Shown: positions 1-8,949, counted from the stretch's first letter. The stretch is DNA of 64,000 nt from Vagococcus xieshaowenii (GCF_004792515.1 NZ_CP038865.1:952001-1016000), one strand, 5' to 3'. A program made the numbers and translations. Notes: generated by a model not told the origin, from the letters alone.

Positions 1-1
1 G

Positions 2-208
2 GATGTCTTAAATGTGATGTCTGTTTCATATGAAGTAGGCAAAGAAGAAACAGTGATTATGATTGCAATGGGGGAACTAGGTAAGGTTACTCGTGTGTTA
101 ACGAAGCAGCTTAACAGCTGGCTAACATTTGTAAGTCTAGACGCTTTGTCTGCACCAGGTCAGATGACAATTGAACAAGCTAAAGAGTTGCTATCACAAT
201 TTAAATGA
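2..208 (+). CDS. aroD: 3-dehydroquinate dehydratase type I, C-terminal part
   Basis: This is the 3' end of a gene whose start lies before the window; the frame is open from base 2. The visible 69 residues contain the type I dehydroquinase tail: a VIMIAMGELGKVTR segment and later SAPGQMTIEQAK, which match the strand and substrate-lid region around the MGxxG and SAPGQ motifs of AroD. The enzyme converts 3-dehydroquinate to 3-dehydroshikimate in the cytoplasm (shikimate pathway) through a Schiff-base lysine, which lies outside the window. An internal GTG at base 14 could be misread as a start, but the upstream codons (DVLN) fit the family, so I treat the gene as truncated only by the window edge. 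Confidence 0.85.
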   Translation, partial: DVLNVMSVSYEVGKEETVIMIAMGELGKVTRVLTKQLNSWLTFVSLDALSAPGQMTIEQAKELLSQFK

Positions 209-240
209 TAAAAAATACAAGACGCCAATCATTATTATGA

Positions 241-246
241 TATAAT
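241..246 (+). promoter_or_regulatory. Extended -10 promoter element before trmK
   Basis: A perfect TATAAT preceded by TGA (extended -10) lies 31 bases before the trmK start. No convincing -35 is visible. It would allow trmK and the following gene to be transcribed separately from aroD. Confidence 0.45.
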
Positions 247-277
247 TAAACTAGATTATTTAGAAAGTAGTGAAAAA

Positions 278-976
278 ATGAATGAACAAAAATTATCCAA
301 ACGGTTAGAAAGAGTGGCAAGTTTTGTACCAAAAGATGCTGTAGTGGCAGACATTGGATCAGATCATGCTTATTTACCTGCTTGGTTATATTTAAATAAT
401 AAAATTACGCGTGCGATTGCTGGAGAGGTTGTAGAGGGACCTTTTAATTCGGCGAAGTCTTTAGTAGCTTCTTTAGGACTAGAAGATAAAATTTCTGTAA
501 GATTAGCAGATGGGTTGGAAGTTCTTTCTAAAGAAGATAATGTTACAGCTATCACTATTTGCGGAATGGGTGGCTCACTGATTAGAGACATTTTATCTCG
601 TGGGAAACATAAAGGTCACCTGGTTGGGACAGAGCGTCTTATTTTGCAACCGAATGTTGGTGAACCTACATTAAGACGTTGGTTACAACAAGAGGGCTAT
701 GAAATTCTTTTAGAAGATATTCTAGAAGAAGATCAAAAAATTTATGAAATAATCGTTGCTGAAAAAACAGGTAATAAAACAGACTATGACGATAAGACTT
801 TATTTTTTGGTCCGTTTTTACTAAAAAATCATGATGAGATTTTTATCAAAAAATGGCAGTATCAATTAGAAAAATACCACTATATTTTATCTAGTATGGA
901 ACAGGCTACACATGTTGAACCAAATAAATTAATCGAAGTGAAAGAAAAAATCAGTTGGATTGAAGAGGTGATGTAA
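278..976 (+). CDS. trmK: tRNA (adenine(22)-N(1))-methyltransferase TrmK
   Basis: A 232-residue SAM-dependent methyltransferase that makes m1A22 in tRNA. Residues about 22-38 carry the diagnostic SAM loop DIGSDHAYLP. An ICGMGGSLI segment near residue 95 and QPN near 126 are the conserved catalytic-fold motifs of the TrmK/YqfN family. The length is normal for the family. The gene is followed without a gap by a NIF3-family gene (its TAA is directly adjacent to the next ATG), the usual trmK-yqfO order in Firmicutes, so the two are almost certainly co-transcribed. Confidence 0.93.
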   Translation: MNEQKLSKRLERVASFVPKDAVVADIGSDHAYLPAWLYLNNKITRAIAGEVVEGPFNSAKSLVASLGLEDKISVRLADGLEVLSKEDNVTAITICGMGGSLIRDILSRGKHKGHLVGTERLILQPNVGEPTLRRWLQQEGYEILLEDILEEDQKIYEIIVAEKTGNKTDYDDKTLFFGPFLLKNHDEIFIKKWQYQLEKYHYILSSMEQATHVEPNKLIEVKEKISWIEEVM

Positions 977-1780
977 ATGCTAGCATCAGCATTTATCGAA
1001 AGATTTGAAGAGTATTTCCCACTTGAACTGGCTGAGCCAGGAGACCCAGTTGGTTTACATATTGGGACATTAAATAAAGAAATCAAACGCGTGATGATTA
1101 CGTTGGATGTTAGACCAGAAGTTGTGGCCGAAGCAATTGAGAAGAAAATAGATCTATTAATTGCCAAACATCCCCCTATTTTTCGCCCAGTTAAAGATTT
1201 AATTACAGATCATCCACAGCAACAAATGTTTGCAGATTTATTACGTCATGATATAGCTGTGTATGCGGCACACACAAATATGGATATTGTGCCAAACGGC
1301 TTAAATGACTGGTTCTGTGAATTATTAGGAATAGAAGAGACAACCTATATTACCAAAACACACGAAATAAATAATCAATCATACGGTATTGGTCGGGTTG
1401 GTGATATTAAACAAGCAATGACACTAGAAGAATTAGTTTATCAGGTAAAAGATACATTTAAATTAGATGGTCTAAGATTGATTAGCCGTTCACCACAAAA
1501 CATAGTGAAACGTGTGGCTATATGTGGCGGAAGCGGGGAAAAGTTTTACCGAGATGCCCAAAAAGCTGGAGCCGATGTCTATATAACTGGTGATGTTTAT
1601 TATCATACAGGTCATGATATGATAGCCGATGATTTTTCTGTCATTGATGCGGGTCATTACATCGAATCTTTATGTAAAGAAAAAATAGTTTCTCTATGTA
1701 ATGAATGGAAAAAGGCGTATAATTGGGATATAGAGATTGTTGAGTCAATGGAAAATACTAATCCATTTTCTTATTATTAA
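977..1780 (+). CDS. NIF3-like dinuclear metal-center protein (YqfO family)
   Basis: A 267-residue NIF3/DUF34 protein. Likely metal ligands are H65 in KHPP, H99 and D103 in AAHTNMD, and the C-terminal GHYIE motif. It lacks the roughly 100-residue inserted domain of Bacillus YqfO (about 370 residues) and so resembles the short E. coli YbgI form. The family forms toroidal hexamers; a GTP cyclohydrolase role has been suggested but the physiological function is unsettled. The ATG abuts the trmK stop, indicating translational coupling. Confidence 0.88.
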   Translation: MLASAFIERFEEYFPLELAEPGDPVGLHIGTLNKEIKRVMITLDVRPEVVAEAIEKKIDLLIAKHPPIFRPVKDLITDHPQQQMFADLLRHDIAVYAAHTNMDIVPNGLNDWFCELLGIEETTYITKTHEINNQSYGIGRVGDIKQAMTLEELVYQVKDTFKLDGLRLISRSPQNIVKRVAICGGSGEKFYRDAQKAGADVYITGDVYYHTGHDMIADDFSVIDAGHYIESLCKEKIVSLCNEWKKAYNWDIEIVESMENTNPFSYY

Positions 1781-1801
1781 AATTAAAGGAGTTGTCGTCA
1801 A

Positions 1802-3037
1802 ATGTACAAAAATTTAGTGCCACGTTTTATTAATTATGTAAAGAAAGAAACACGCTCAGATCATTCTAGCCAAACAGTTCCATCAACACCAACACAAGTA
1901 GAATTCGCTCATATGTTAGTGGAAGAACTAAAAGAACTAGGCATGTCTGATGTGAAATACAATGAAGCAAATGGATTTGTAACAGCTGAGTTGCCAAGTA
2001 ATACTGACAAAGAAGGCGTTCGCAGCATTGGATTTATTGCTCATATGGATACAGCTGATTTTAATGCCGTTGGAGTTAATCCTCAATTTGTTGAGAACTA
2101 TGATGGGCAATCAGACATTACATTAGGTGATAGTCAATATAAATTAACAGTGAAAGATTTCCCTAACTTAGCTAATTATGCAGGTCAAACACTTATTACA
2201 ACAGATGGTACAACATTATTAGGCGCAGATGATAAATCTGGTATTGCTGAAATTATGACTGCAATGGAAATCTTAATTAGTCAACCTGATATTAAACATG
2301 GTAAAATCAAAGTGGCCTTTGGTCCAGATGAAGAAATTGGTGTCGGCGCTGATCGCTTTGATGTTGAAGATTTCGATGTTGATTTTGCTTATACAATGGA
2401 TGGGGGTCCAGTTGGCGAATTGAACTATGAAACATTTAGTGCTGCTCAAGCCAATATTACCATTCATGGTAAAAATGTTCATCCAGGAACAGCTAAAAAT
2501 ACGATGATTAATGCGTTATCTTTAGCGATTGAATTTGATAATCAATTACCAGCCAAAGAACGTCCACAATTTACAGAAGGTTACGAAGGTTTCTTCCACT
2601 TAATGGAATTATCAGGTAATGAAGAAGAAGCAAAAATGGGTTATATTATTCGTGATCATAAACGTGAAGCGTTTGAAGCTCGTAAAGCGTTAATAACTGA
2701 AATTCAAACAAACATGAATGCACGTTTTGATGAAGAACGTATTGTAATTGACATGTATGATCAATATTACAATATGGGCGAAGTTATTGAAAAAGATATG
2801 AGTATTATTGAATTAGCTAAAGAAGCAATGGTTGAAGCTGGGATTGAACCAAAAGTTGAGCCTGTACGTGGTGGAACAGATGGTTCTAAGATTTCATATA
2901 TGGGCTTACCTACACCTAATATTTTTGCTGGAGGCGAAAATATGCATGGACGTTTTGAATTTGTCGCTGTTGAAAGCATGCAAAAAGCGACTGATGTTAT
3001 CGTAGGTATTATTAAATTAAACGAACAAAAGGCTTAA
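1802..3037 (+). CDS. pepT: Peptidase T (tripeptide aminopeptidase)
   Basis: A 411-residue M20-family zinc aminopeptidase that releases N-terminal residues from tripeptides in the cytoplasm. Visible metal and catalytic motifs are HMDTAD (H81, D83), GADDKSG (D143) and PDEEIG (E177/E178). The C-terminal GGTDGS and [10 protein letters not shown] motifs are typical of PepT. The length matches the family (about 410). A good AAAGGAG ribosome-binding site lies upstream of the ATG. It follows the NIF3 gene by 21 bases and precedes a small membrane protein by 7, so it is probably part of the same transcript. Confidence 0.95.
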   Translation: MYKNLVPRFINYVKKETRSDHSSQTVPSTPTQVEFAHMLVEELKELGMSDVKYNEANGFVTAELPSNTDKEGVRSIGFIAHMDTADFNAVGVNPQFVENYDGQSDITLGDSQYKLTVKDFPNLANYAGQTLITTDGTTLLGADDKSGIAEIMTAMEILISQPDIKHGKIKVAFGPDEEIGVGADRFDVEDFDVDFAYTMDGGPVGELNYETFSAAQANITIHGKNVHPGTAKNTMINALSLAIEFDNQLPAKERPQFTEGYEGFFHLMELSGNEEEAKMGYIIRDHKREAFEARKALITEIQTNMNARFDEERIVIDMYDQYYNMGEVIEKDMSIIELAKEAMVEAGIEPKVEPVRGGTDGSKISYMGLPTPNIFAGGENMHGRFEFVAVESMQKATDVIVGIIKLNEQKA

Positions 3038-3044
3038 TCAATAA

Positions 3045-3320
3045 ATGAGTACTGGAATTCTAGTTTATCTGATTGTAGCAAATGTATATGTTTTTCTGTT
3101 GATGTGGTTAGATTATTATCAACAAAAAACAGGAAAAAAAGAATGGCCAGTATCTGAATGGCAAATGATGACGATTGGTTTATGCGGGGGTGGCTTAGGT
3201 GGTGCCCTTGCCATGATTATTTTAGGACATAAAGAAAATCGTCAACGAGTGAAAATTATTTTTTCTTTAGGGCTAATCATCGCGGTTATCCTTTTTGCAA
3301 AAATGGTTGGTTGGATATAA
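3045..3320 (+). CDS. DUF1294-family small membrane protein
   Basis: A 91-residue protein with an N-terminal hydrophobic helix, a hydrophilic DYYQQKTGKKEWPVSE loop, a glycine-rich helix (GLCGGGLGGALAMI) and a short GHKENRQRVK segment before a last helix. This layout and the H-K-x-x-R motif match DUF1294 membrane proteins, whose function is unknown. It follows pepT by 7 bases and is closed by a terminator, so it looks like the last gene of the trmK-pepT transcript. Confidence 0.75.
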   Translation: MSTGILVYLIVANVYVFLLMWLDYYQQKTGKKEWPVSEWQMMTIGLCGGGLGGALAMIILGHKENRQRVKIIFSLGLIIAVILFAKMVGWI

Positions 3321-3327
3321 AAAGTGT

Positions 3328-3372
3328 AGCAATGGGCTAGAAATAAGTCTTTTCTGGTTCATTGCTTTTTTT
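3328..3372 (+). terminator. Rho-independent terminator after the pepT transcript
   Basis: AGCAATG pairs with CATTGCT across an imperfect inner stem, and a run of seven T follows. It lies 8 bases after the DUF1294 gene stop. Confidence 0.75.
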
Positions 3373-3386
3373 GAAAGGAACGAAAG

Positions 3387-3845
3387 ATGCTTACATTTGA
3401 TGAAAAGAAAAAAATTATTGAGGAATTTGCTGAACTTCAAGCACAACCTGTTTCAATGAATAGAATTAATTATCACTATCCAGAAAGTGCAGTTGATCAT
3501 ACGGTCGTTGTAAAATATTTACATCCCAAAAGCCATAATGCATTTGTTTATGCAGGTTATTTGCCAGCAGATGAGACAAATGATGGGTATGTTTCCGTTA
3601 GAGATGCTTCTGAAAGTGAATTAAGACGCTTCATTCAATTAGGAATTGAAGAGCTTAAAAAGACTGTTGATGGGTTTGAAGAAGGTTATGAAGAAGAGTG
3701 GCAAGATGAACGTGGAGATGTCTTACGTTTACGCTATGTCAATCCAGTATGGGCAGTTGTTATGCAAACTGAAACAATTGAAGCTATTTTTAAAACTAAA
3801 GAAGCAGCAGAAAGTTATTTAGAGGACGAAGGATTTTATTTCTGA
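3387..3845 (+). CDS. Conserved hypothetical acidic protein
   Basis: A 152-residue soluble, acidic protein with no motif I can assign. The middle is rich in glutamate (FEEGYEEEWQDERGD), and there is no signal peptide or membrane segment. An AAAGGA site precedes the ATG. It sits alone between two terminators, so it is probably monocistronic or reads through weakly from upstream. The coding looks genuine (codon use like its neighbours, a convincing start). I believe similar proteins occur in enterococci but cannot verify that here. Confidence 0.7.
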   Translation: MLTFDEKKKIIEEFAELQAQPVSMNRINYHYPESAVDHTVVVKYLHPKSHNAFVYAGYLPADETNDGYVSVRDASESELRRFIQLGIEELKKTVDGFEEGYEEEWQDERGDVLRLRYVNPVWAVVMQTETIEAIFKTKEAAESYLEDEGFYF

Positions 3846-3851
3846 CTATTA

Positions 3852-3899
3852 ATGATGACTAAAAAACACTTCCGAAAGGAAGTGTTTTTTAGTCATCAT
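3852..3899. terminator. Bidirectional terminator embedded in the end of the PBP gene
   Basis: A perfect 22-bp stem with a GAAA loop carries A/T tracts on both sides, so it can end transcription from both the plus-strand hypothetical gene and the minus-strand PBP gene. The PBP stop codon (3889-3891) and its last aspartate codons lie inside the right arm. Confidence 0.9.
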
Positions 3900-6300
3900 C
3901 TTTATCTTTTTTCTCGTTTTTCTTTTCTGTTTTTTGATTTGTTTTTTTGGTAGTTGTATTATTTTTCTTCTTTTGATTATCTTTTGCTACTTGATTCCAA
4001 AACTTATCATAATTTTCTGTTGTTCCTCCTACACCAAATTGATAAGTTGGAGCCGATGGACTGTTACCTTCAGCGTAATAGGCTGTAACGTTTTTACCAG
4101 GTGTATAGTAGTTACGAGAGTTATATTGGAATGATCCGATAGTTGTCCCAGTTTTATCAGAGACTTGATAAGATTTAACAGAACTATCAAGTGTAAATTT
4201 TTTATTTGTTTCAAACGCATCAGGTTTTACTTGATAGGCAGCATTAGCTATAGCCGCCCATAGCTGCATGTTGTTTTGTCCAAAGGTTTGTGGCATGTTA
4301 ACATTGTTCGGATTATCAGTATTTGACTTACCAATCCATGAGCTTAACGTGACACCAGGTGTGGATGCTGTAAACCAAAAATCACGATCGCTTTCAGATG
4401 TCCCAGTTTTTCCTACCCAATCTGCATATGCAACATCTCCGTATAAATAATTCTTCGCAGTTGTTCCAGTACCGCTTGTTAAAACATCTCTCATTAAATT
4501 ATTCATGATTGAAGCTGTTGATTTTTTGTACACTTGAACAGGCTCATTTTTATGCTCAAAAACTACATTGCCTTCTGAATCAGTAATTTTTTGAATAACA
4601 TGACCTTCTTGGTAGGTACCACCATTTGCTAACGTTTGATACGCATTTGTTTGTTCGAAAACACTCATCCCATAATCCATCGCACCAAGTGGAATAGATT
4701 CTCTTAAAAATTCATCAGATCCCATATCTATCTTCATTTTGTCAAAATAGCTTTCAGGATTGGTTACATTGAGTAGCTCTTGATAAAGGTTAACTACCGT
4801 GATATTTCCAGATTTTTTCAATGCATTTCTAACGGAAATGAATGATTCACTAGAAGTTTTTCCATAGTTTGTTAATTCGACATCACTTGAATTACCTTTA
4901 TAGTTACGCTTGAAATCTGGTAACATTGTTTCACTTCCAATTAAGCCGACATCAATTGCAGGTGCATAGGCTAATATTGGTTTCATAGTAGAACCTGGTG
5001 AGCGTTTTGTTTGGAATGCGTGGTTATTTTGGTTTTCTGAATAATCTAGACCACCAACAAACCCGAGTACTTTACCGGTACTATTTTCCATCAGAACACT
5101 ACCATTTTGAATTTGATTACCTGACCAATCATTAATAAGCCATTCATTATTTTTGACTGCATTGTTCATGGCATAGTAGACATCTTTGTCGATTGTCGTT
5201 TCTATTGTATAGCCTTTAAGACGTATATCTCGTTCGGCAAGCGTATAATATTTAGAATAAAGATTATCGTCTTTTTCTATATCTGCATCTGTTAATTTAT
5301 CTGCGGTATAGTACATCTTCATTAACGTTTTAATAGCTTCTGATTCAACTAAGTAATATAAGTAACCTTTATCATCTTGTATGTTTTTTTCTTGTTTACG
5401 GAAATCTTTTGAAATGTCATAAGCTTTTGCTTCTTCATATTCTTTTTTACTGATTAATTTCTCACGATACATATTCGCTAAGACTTGTTGCTGTCTGTCT
5501 ATTCCAATTGTATTATCGTCTTTTAATTCACCGGTATTTGTGTAAGGACTATAAACGATGGGACTTTGAGGTAAGCCAGCAATATAAGCAGCTTGTGGCA
5601 GATTAACCTCACTAGCTTTAACACCAAATATACCTTCTGATGCTTCTTCAACGCCAGCAATATTTTCGCCCTTATTATTACGGCCAAAAGGCGAGACATT
5701 TAAATAAGCCGTTAAAATTTCTTCTTTGCTTAATTCCTCTTCAACTTTTACCGCATATAAAATTTCATTAGCTTTACGTGAAAAACTTAGTTCATTCGTT
5801 AATAGCTGTTGTTTAACTAACTGCTGGGTAATCGTTGAACCGCCAGATTGTCCACCAAGACCTGTGACGTCAGAAATCATTGCACGAATTAATGCTTTGG
5901 GAACGATGCCTTTATGAATATTAAAATACTCATCTTCAGTGGCAATTAACGCATTTTTTATTAATGGCGATATTTGATCGCTGCTTACTCTCGTTCGCAC
6001 GATATCTGAACGTAAATCGGCAATTTTTTGACCATCAGCGTAATTAATATGTGAAACTAGTTCGATATTATTAATGGCTTTTTTCAATTCTTTCTTTTCA
6101 GGTATTTTAGTATGTTCCGTTAAGTTAGTAAAATAGCCTAAGACAATACCGGCACCTAAAGAGCCACCTAATAAAAGGAGTCCAAGGAATAGATACAAGG
6201 TGGATTTAATGACTTCCATTGAAATAATTCCACCAAAAATCAGTTTGTCTTTGACTGTTTTACTTCTTTTGTTTTTTCTTCTTGTCTTCAGTACGATCAC
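3889..6300 (-). CDS. Class A penicillin-binding protein (transglycosylase/transpeptidase)
   Basis: An 803-residue bifunctional peptidoglycan synthase. It has a basic cytoplasmic N-terminus, one membrane helix (about residues 32-57), a GT51 glycosyltransferase domain with ATEDEYF (E122/E124) and GGSTITQQLVKQ (153-164), and a transpeptidase domain with S437-x-x-K440 (SPGSTMKP), SGN (497-499) and KTG (631-633). The C-terminus is a low-complexity Lys/Asn/Asp tail. It resembles PBP2A/PbpF-type proteins. The start is uncertain: the listed GTG lies inside the best ribosome-binding sequence (GAGGTGAT), and the next in-frame ATG is near residue 28, just before the membrane helix. It is a single minus-strand gene flanked by plus-strand genes. 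Confidence 0.92.
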   Translation of the reverse strand: MIVLKTRRKNKRSKTVKDKLIFGGIISMEVIKSTLYLFLGLLLLGGSLGAGIVLGYFTNLTEHTKIPEKKELKKAINNIELVSHINYADGQKIADLRSDIVRTRVSSDQISPLIKNALIATEDEYFNIHKGIVPKALIRAMISDVTGLGGQSGGSTITQQLVKQQLLTNELSFSRKANEILYAVKVEEELSKEEILTAYLNVSPFGRNNKGENIAGVEEASEGIFGVKASEVNLPQAAYIAGLPQSPIVYSPYTNTGELKDDNTIGIDRQQQVLANMYREKLISKKEYEEAKAYDISKDFRKQEKNIQDDKGYLYYLVESEAIKTLMKMYYTADKLTDADIEKDDNLYSKYYTLAERDIRLKGYTIETTIDKDVYYAMNNAVKNNEWLINDWSGNQIQNGSVLMENSTGKVLGFVGGLDYSENQNNHAFQTKRSPGSTMKPILAYAPAIDVGLIGSETMLPDFKRNYKGNSSDVELTNYGKTSSESFISVRNALKKSGNITVVNLYQELLNVTNPESYFDKMKIDMGSDEFLRESIPLGAMDYGMSVFEQTNAYQTLANGGTYQEGHVIQKITDSEGNVVFEHKNEPVQVYKKSTASIMNNLMRDVLTSGTGTTAKNYLYGDVAYADWVGKTGTSESDRDFWFTASTPGVTLSSWIGKSNTDNPNNVNMPQTFGQNNMQLWAAIANAAYQVKPDAFETNKKFTLDSSVKSYQVSDKTGTTIGSFQYNSRNYYTPGKNVTAYYAEGNSPSAPTYQFGVGGTTENYDKFWNQVAKDNQKKKNNTTTKKTNQKTEKKNEKKDKDDD

Positions 6301-6452
6301 CTCATTAATCTACAATCACTTCATTATAGCAAAAAATAGGAGCGGTTCCTAGCTTAAACGGTTTACTTTTATGTTTATGAAAAATAATGTATACTTTCAC
6401 TAGAGATTCATGTTATTTTCAGAAATATTTGATGAAGGGTAGTTTTTAACTA

Positions 6453-7148
6453 ATGATTTTTTTTGATTTAGATGACACACTGTATGACCAAATGTCACCA
6501 TTTAGACAAGCGTTTGAAGAAGTTTTTTATGAAGAAAAGTTTCAAACAATTGATTTAATCGAATTATTTGAGCATCGTCAAGGGTTTAGTATCGAGGCGT
6601 ATTCAATGTTTACAAGAGGCGAGATAACAAAATTAGAAATGTTTAGTTACCGCTTATGTCGCTCGTTTGAAGCGATGGGAATTGAAATTACAGAGAAACA
6701 AGCGCTAGATTTTCAAGAAGCCTATCAAGGATTTCAAGAAACCATTGAATTAGACGAAGAAATGGTTAAAGTATTAGATGAATGTGTGATGAATCAGTTA
6801 CCGATAGGAATACTAAGTAACGGAGAAGATCTTCACCAATGGAAAAAGATTAAACATTTAAATTTAGAAAAATGGTTTAAAAAAGAGCATATTTTTGTTT
6901 CAGGTGCCATCGGATATGATAAGCCAGATAGACGTATTTTTGACTACGTTGAAAAACAAATAGGTTTACCTGCTAGTGAATTATGCTTAGTAGGGGATAA
7001 TTTTGAAAATGACGTGATGGGAGCAAGTGGCGCTGGTTGGAAAACAGTTTTCTTAAACAAATATCGTTTAGATACGTCAAAATTACGACAAGCCAATTAT
7101 GAAATAACATCTAGTAGTGAATTAAAGCAACTTATTGAACACTTATAA
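6453..7148 (+). CDS. HAD-superfamily hydrolase (YjjG/YfnB-like)
   Basis: A 231-residue cytoplasmic HAD phosphatase. Motif I is FFDLDDTLYD (nucleophile D5, acid D7), motif II ILSNGED, motif III around GYDKPDRRIF, and motif IV LVGDNFENDVMGA. An alpha-helical cap between motifs I and II (about residues 15-95) makes it a C1-cap enzyme similar to pyrimidine 5'-nucleotidase YjjG or YfnB. The substrate cannot be told from the sequence. It starts downstream of a weak GAAGGG site and is monocistronic. Confidence 0.85.
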   Translation: MIFFDLDDTLYDQMSPFRQAFEEVFYEEKFQTIDLIELFEHRQGFSIEAYSMFTRGEITKLEMFSYRLCRSFEAMGIEITEKQALDFQEAYQGFQETIELDEEMVKVLDECVMNQLPIGILSNGEDLHQWKKIKHLNLEKWFKKEHIFVSGAIGYDKPDRRIFDYVEKQIGLPASELCLVGDNFENDVMGASGAGWKTVFLNKYRLDTSKLRQANYEITSSSELKQLIEHL

Positions 7149-7153
7149 TTATT

Positions 7154-7187
7154 TTGACAAAATAATTATGAAATGTTAAGGTATAAA
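7154..7187 (+). promoter_or_regulatory. Putative promoter of the trpP leader transcript
   Basis: A consensus TTGACA (7154-7159) lies in AT-rich DNA after the HAD gene. The -10 is ambiguous: TAAGGT at 17-bp spacing or the overlapping TATAAA further on. It lies 30-60 bases before the leader peptide start. Confidence 0.4.
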
Positions 7188-7214
7188 TTAATACTACTGA
7201 GAGGAGCAACTTAC

Positions 7215-7295
7215 ATGTACAATAGTGAACTGACATTAACTAATTCTATAACATTATTTAACTGGCAAAGATACTATTGTATGTATGGCTTCTGA
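7215..7295 (+). CDS. Putative leader peptide with one Trp codon (26 aa)
   Basis: A short ORF begins with ATG after a strong GAGAGGAGC ribosome-binding site and encodes 26 residues; codon 17 is UGG, inside FNWQRYYC. It is followed by overlapping inverted repeats, a terminator and then a TrpP-type transporter gene. This is the layout of a transcription attenuator sensing tryptophan, although one Trp codon is fewer than in classic trp leaders. The ORF is not conserved to my knowledge; the strong Shine-Dalgarno sequence is the main reason to believe it. Confidence 0.55.
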   Translation: MYNSELTLTNSITLFNWQRYYCMYGF

Positions 7296-7403
7296 ACTGA
7301 AACCATAGATACAATTTTAGAGTACTTTCTAAAACATGTATCTGTGCCTAAACTACCTAAAGCATAGAGAAATCTATGCTTTTTTTGTTGTTAGAAAGTA
7401 CTC
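7279..7403 (+). promoter_or_regulatory. Attenuator-like RNA leader before trpP
   Basis: Four pairings can be read. (A) 7279-7292 with 7299-7312 (14 bp, two mismatches). (B) about 7307-7322 with 7328-7343. (C) a terminator hairpin, 7359-7368 with 7373-7382. (D) 7320-7332 with 7391-7403 (13 bp, perfect), enclosing C. A and B share 7307-7312 and are mutually exclusive, and B and D share about 7320-7332. No T-box consensus (GGUGGNACC) is present. Confidence 0.5.
7359..7386 (+). terminator. Intrinsic terminator in the trpP leader
   Basis: A 10-bp stem (AAAGCATAGA with TCTATGCTTT), a GAAA loop and a seven-T tract. It lies 58 bases before the trpP start, so the gene is reached only by read-through or antitermination. 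Confidence 0.8.
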
Positions 7404-7443
7404 GCATCGTGATTCATAAAAAATTATAAGCGAGGAAACCATA

Positions 7444-7992
7444 ATGAAAACAACAAAACAAACCAACATTTTAGCATTAACCCCTATTTTTATCGTGTTA
7501 GGACAAGTATTAACCTTGGTAACACCAAATTTGTTAGGCGTTATTCGCCCTGACTTTGCGTTAGTATTCCTTTTTCTATGTGTGATCATCCATCCAACGA
7601 GCAAGCAAGTAGTGGTGGCAAGCATTTTGACGATGGCTATGTCGTTACTAGCGGGAGGAAATCCCTTGTTCTTATTGCCATCGTTTGCAGATCGTTTAGT
7701 GTCAGCATTTGTTTGCTTAGCTATCTATCAATTAATTAGTCAAGGATTGGCAAGTAATAATAGGTTTAATAAGGGCTTACTCTTTTTTGTTAGCACGCTA
7801 GTCAGTGGGGGTGTGTATGTGTTGAGTGTTTATATCATAGGCGAAATGTTTCAGTTGCCAGAGTTACTTATCATTTTTAAAATGGGACTACCCATGTTAG
7901 TCGTCACCATTTTAATCACTGCGGCAATTAATTTCTTTATCGGAAAATTTTTGATTCAGTTGTTAGCCCTTGTATCAAAAAAAGAATATTAA
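7444..7992 (+). CDS. trpP: TrpP-family tryptophan transporter
   Basis: A 182-residue, highly hydrophobic protein with about five membrane helices. The N-terminal half (TPNLLGVIRPDFALVFLF, then GNPLFLLPSFADRL) matches the Bacillus TrpP pattern of a (M/I)(K/R)PD motif after the first helix and a proline-rich loop later. TrpP proteins are small ECF-S-like permeases that import tryptophan. A GAGGAA ribosome-binding site precedes the ATG. Expression is probably controlled by the leader upstream, which holds a Trp-containing leader ORF and a terminator. Assignment rests on pattern memory; another small ECF substrate component is the alternative. Confidence 0.72.
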   Translation: MKTTKQTNILALTPIFIVLGQVLTLVTPNLLGVIRPDFALVFLFLCVIIHPTSKQVVVASILTMAMSLLAGGNPLFLLPSFADRLVSAFVCLAIYQLISQGLASNNRFNKGLLFFVSTLVSGGVYVLSVYIIGEMFQLPELLIIFKMGLPMLVVTILITAAINFFIGKFLIQLLALVSKKEY

Positions 7993-8064
7993 GCAATTAG
8001 ATTGTTATCTGACTAGAAAAAACATACAATAAATAAGAAGATAAGTTTAGGAGGAATGAAACGA

Positions 8065-8949
8065 ATGTTAATAGGATCACACGTAAGTATGAGCGGTAAA
8101 GCAATGCTATTAGGCGCTGCACAAGAGGCAGCAAGTTATAACGCAAGTACATTTATGATATATACTGGGGCACCCCAAAATACGCGTCGTAAAGCAGTTG
8201 AAGAAATGAATATTGAAAAAGGACAATTAATGATGAAAGAGGCTGGATTAAGCCATATGGTGGTACATGCACCCTATATTATTAATTTAGGCAACACAAC
8301 CAAGCCTGAAAACTTTCCATTTGCTGTTCAATTTTTAAAAGATGAAATCATGCGTGCTCAAGCATTGGGAGGCACTCAAATCACTATGCACCCCGGAGCT
8401 CATGTCGGAGCTGGAGTGGATGCAGGGATTAACCAAATCATCAAAGGGTTAAACGAAGTACTGACAAAAGAACAAGTACCACAAATTGCATTAGAAACAA
8501 TGGCCGGTAAAGGAACAGAAATTGGTCGATCTTTTGAAGAACTTGCTCGCATTATTGAAGGGGTCGAATTAAATGAAAAGTTATCAGTAACATTAGATAC
8601 GTGTCACATACATGATGCTGGCTATGATGTGACAGACTTCGATGCTGTGTTAACAGAATTTGATAAAATCATCGGATTAGATCGATTAAAAGTCATTCAT
8701 GTCAATGATTCAAAAAATATTAGAGGGGCCGGTAAAGACCGCCATGCTAATATTGGATTTGGAGAAATTGGATTTGAAGCACTTAATCGTATTGTGCATC
8801 ATGAGGCATTAAAAGATTTACCTAAAATATTAGAAACGCCTTATGTTGGAGAAGATAAAAAAACAGCAAAAGCTCCTTATAAACATGAAATTGAGATGTT
8901 TAAAGAACAAAAATTTAACCCAAATTTATTGGAAGATATCCAAAAATAA
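8065..8949 (+). CDS. nfo: Endonuclease IV (AP endonuclease)
   Basis: A 294-residue TIM-barrel AP endonuclease that cuts 5' of abasic sites in base-excision repair. The N-terminus [10 protein letters not shown], then [44 protein letters not shown] and [10 protein letters not shown] supply the conserved trinuclear zinc ligands. I choose the ATG at 8065 because AGGAGG (8049-8054) is then 10 bases upstream; the in-frame ATG at 8056 would be only one base from it. Length is typical (about 280-300). It is monocistronic. Confidence 0.95.
   Translation: MLIGSHVSMSGKAMLLGAAQEAASYNASTFMIYTGAPQNTRRKAVEEMNIEKGQLMMKEAGLSHMVVHAPYIINLGNTTKPENFPFAVQFLKDEIMRAQALGGTQITMHPGAHVGAGVDAGINQIIKGLNEVLTKEQVPQIALETMAGKGTEIGRSFEELARIIEGVELNEKLSVTLDTCHIHDAGYDVTDFDAVLTEFDKIIGLDRLKVIHVNDSKNIRGAGKDRHANIGFGEIGFEALNRIVHHEALKDLPKILETPYVGEDKKTAKAPYKHEIEMFKEQKFNPNLLEDIQK

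Noticed and set aside
7279-7403. T-box riboswitch before trpP
   Set aside because: The T-box bulge consensus and stem I motifs are missing; the leader is too short.
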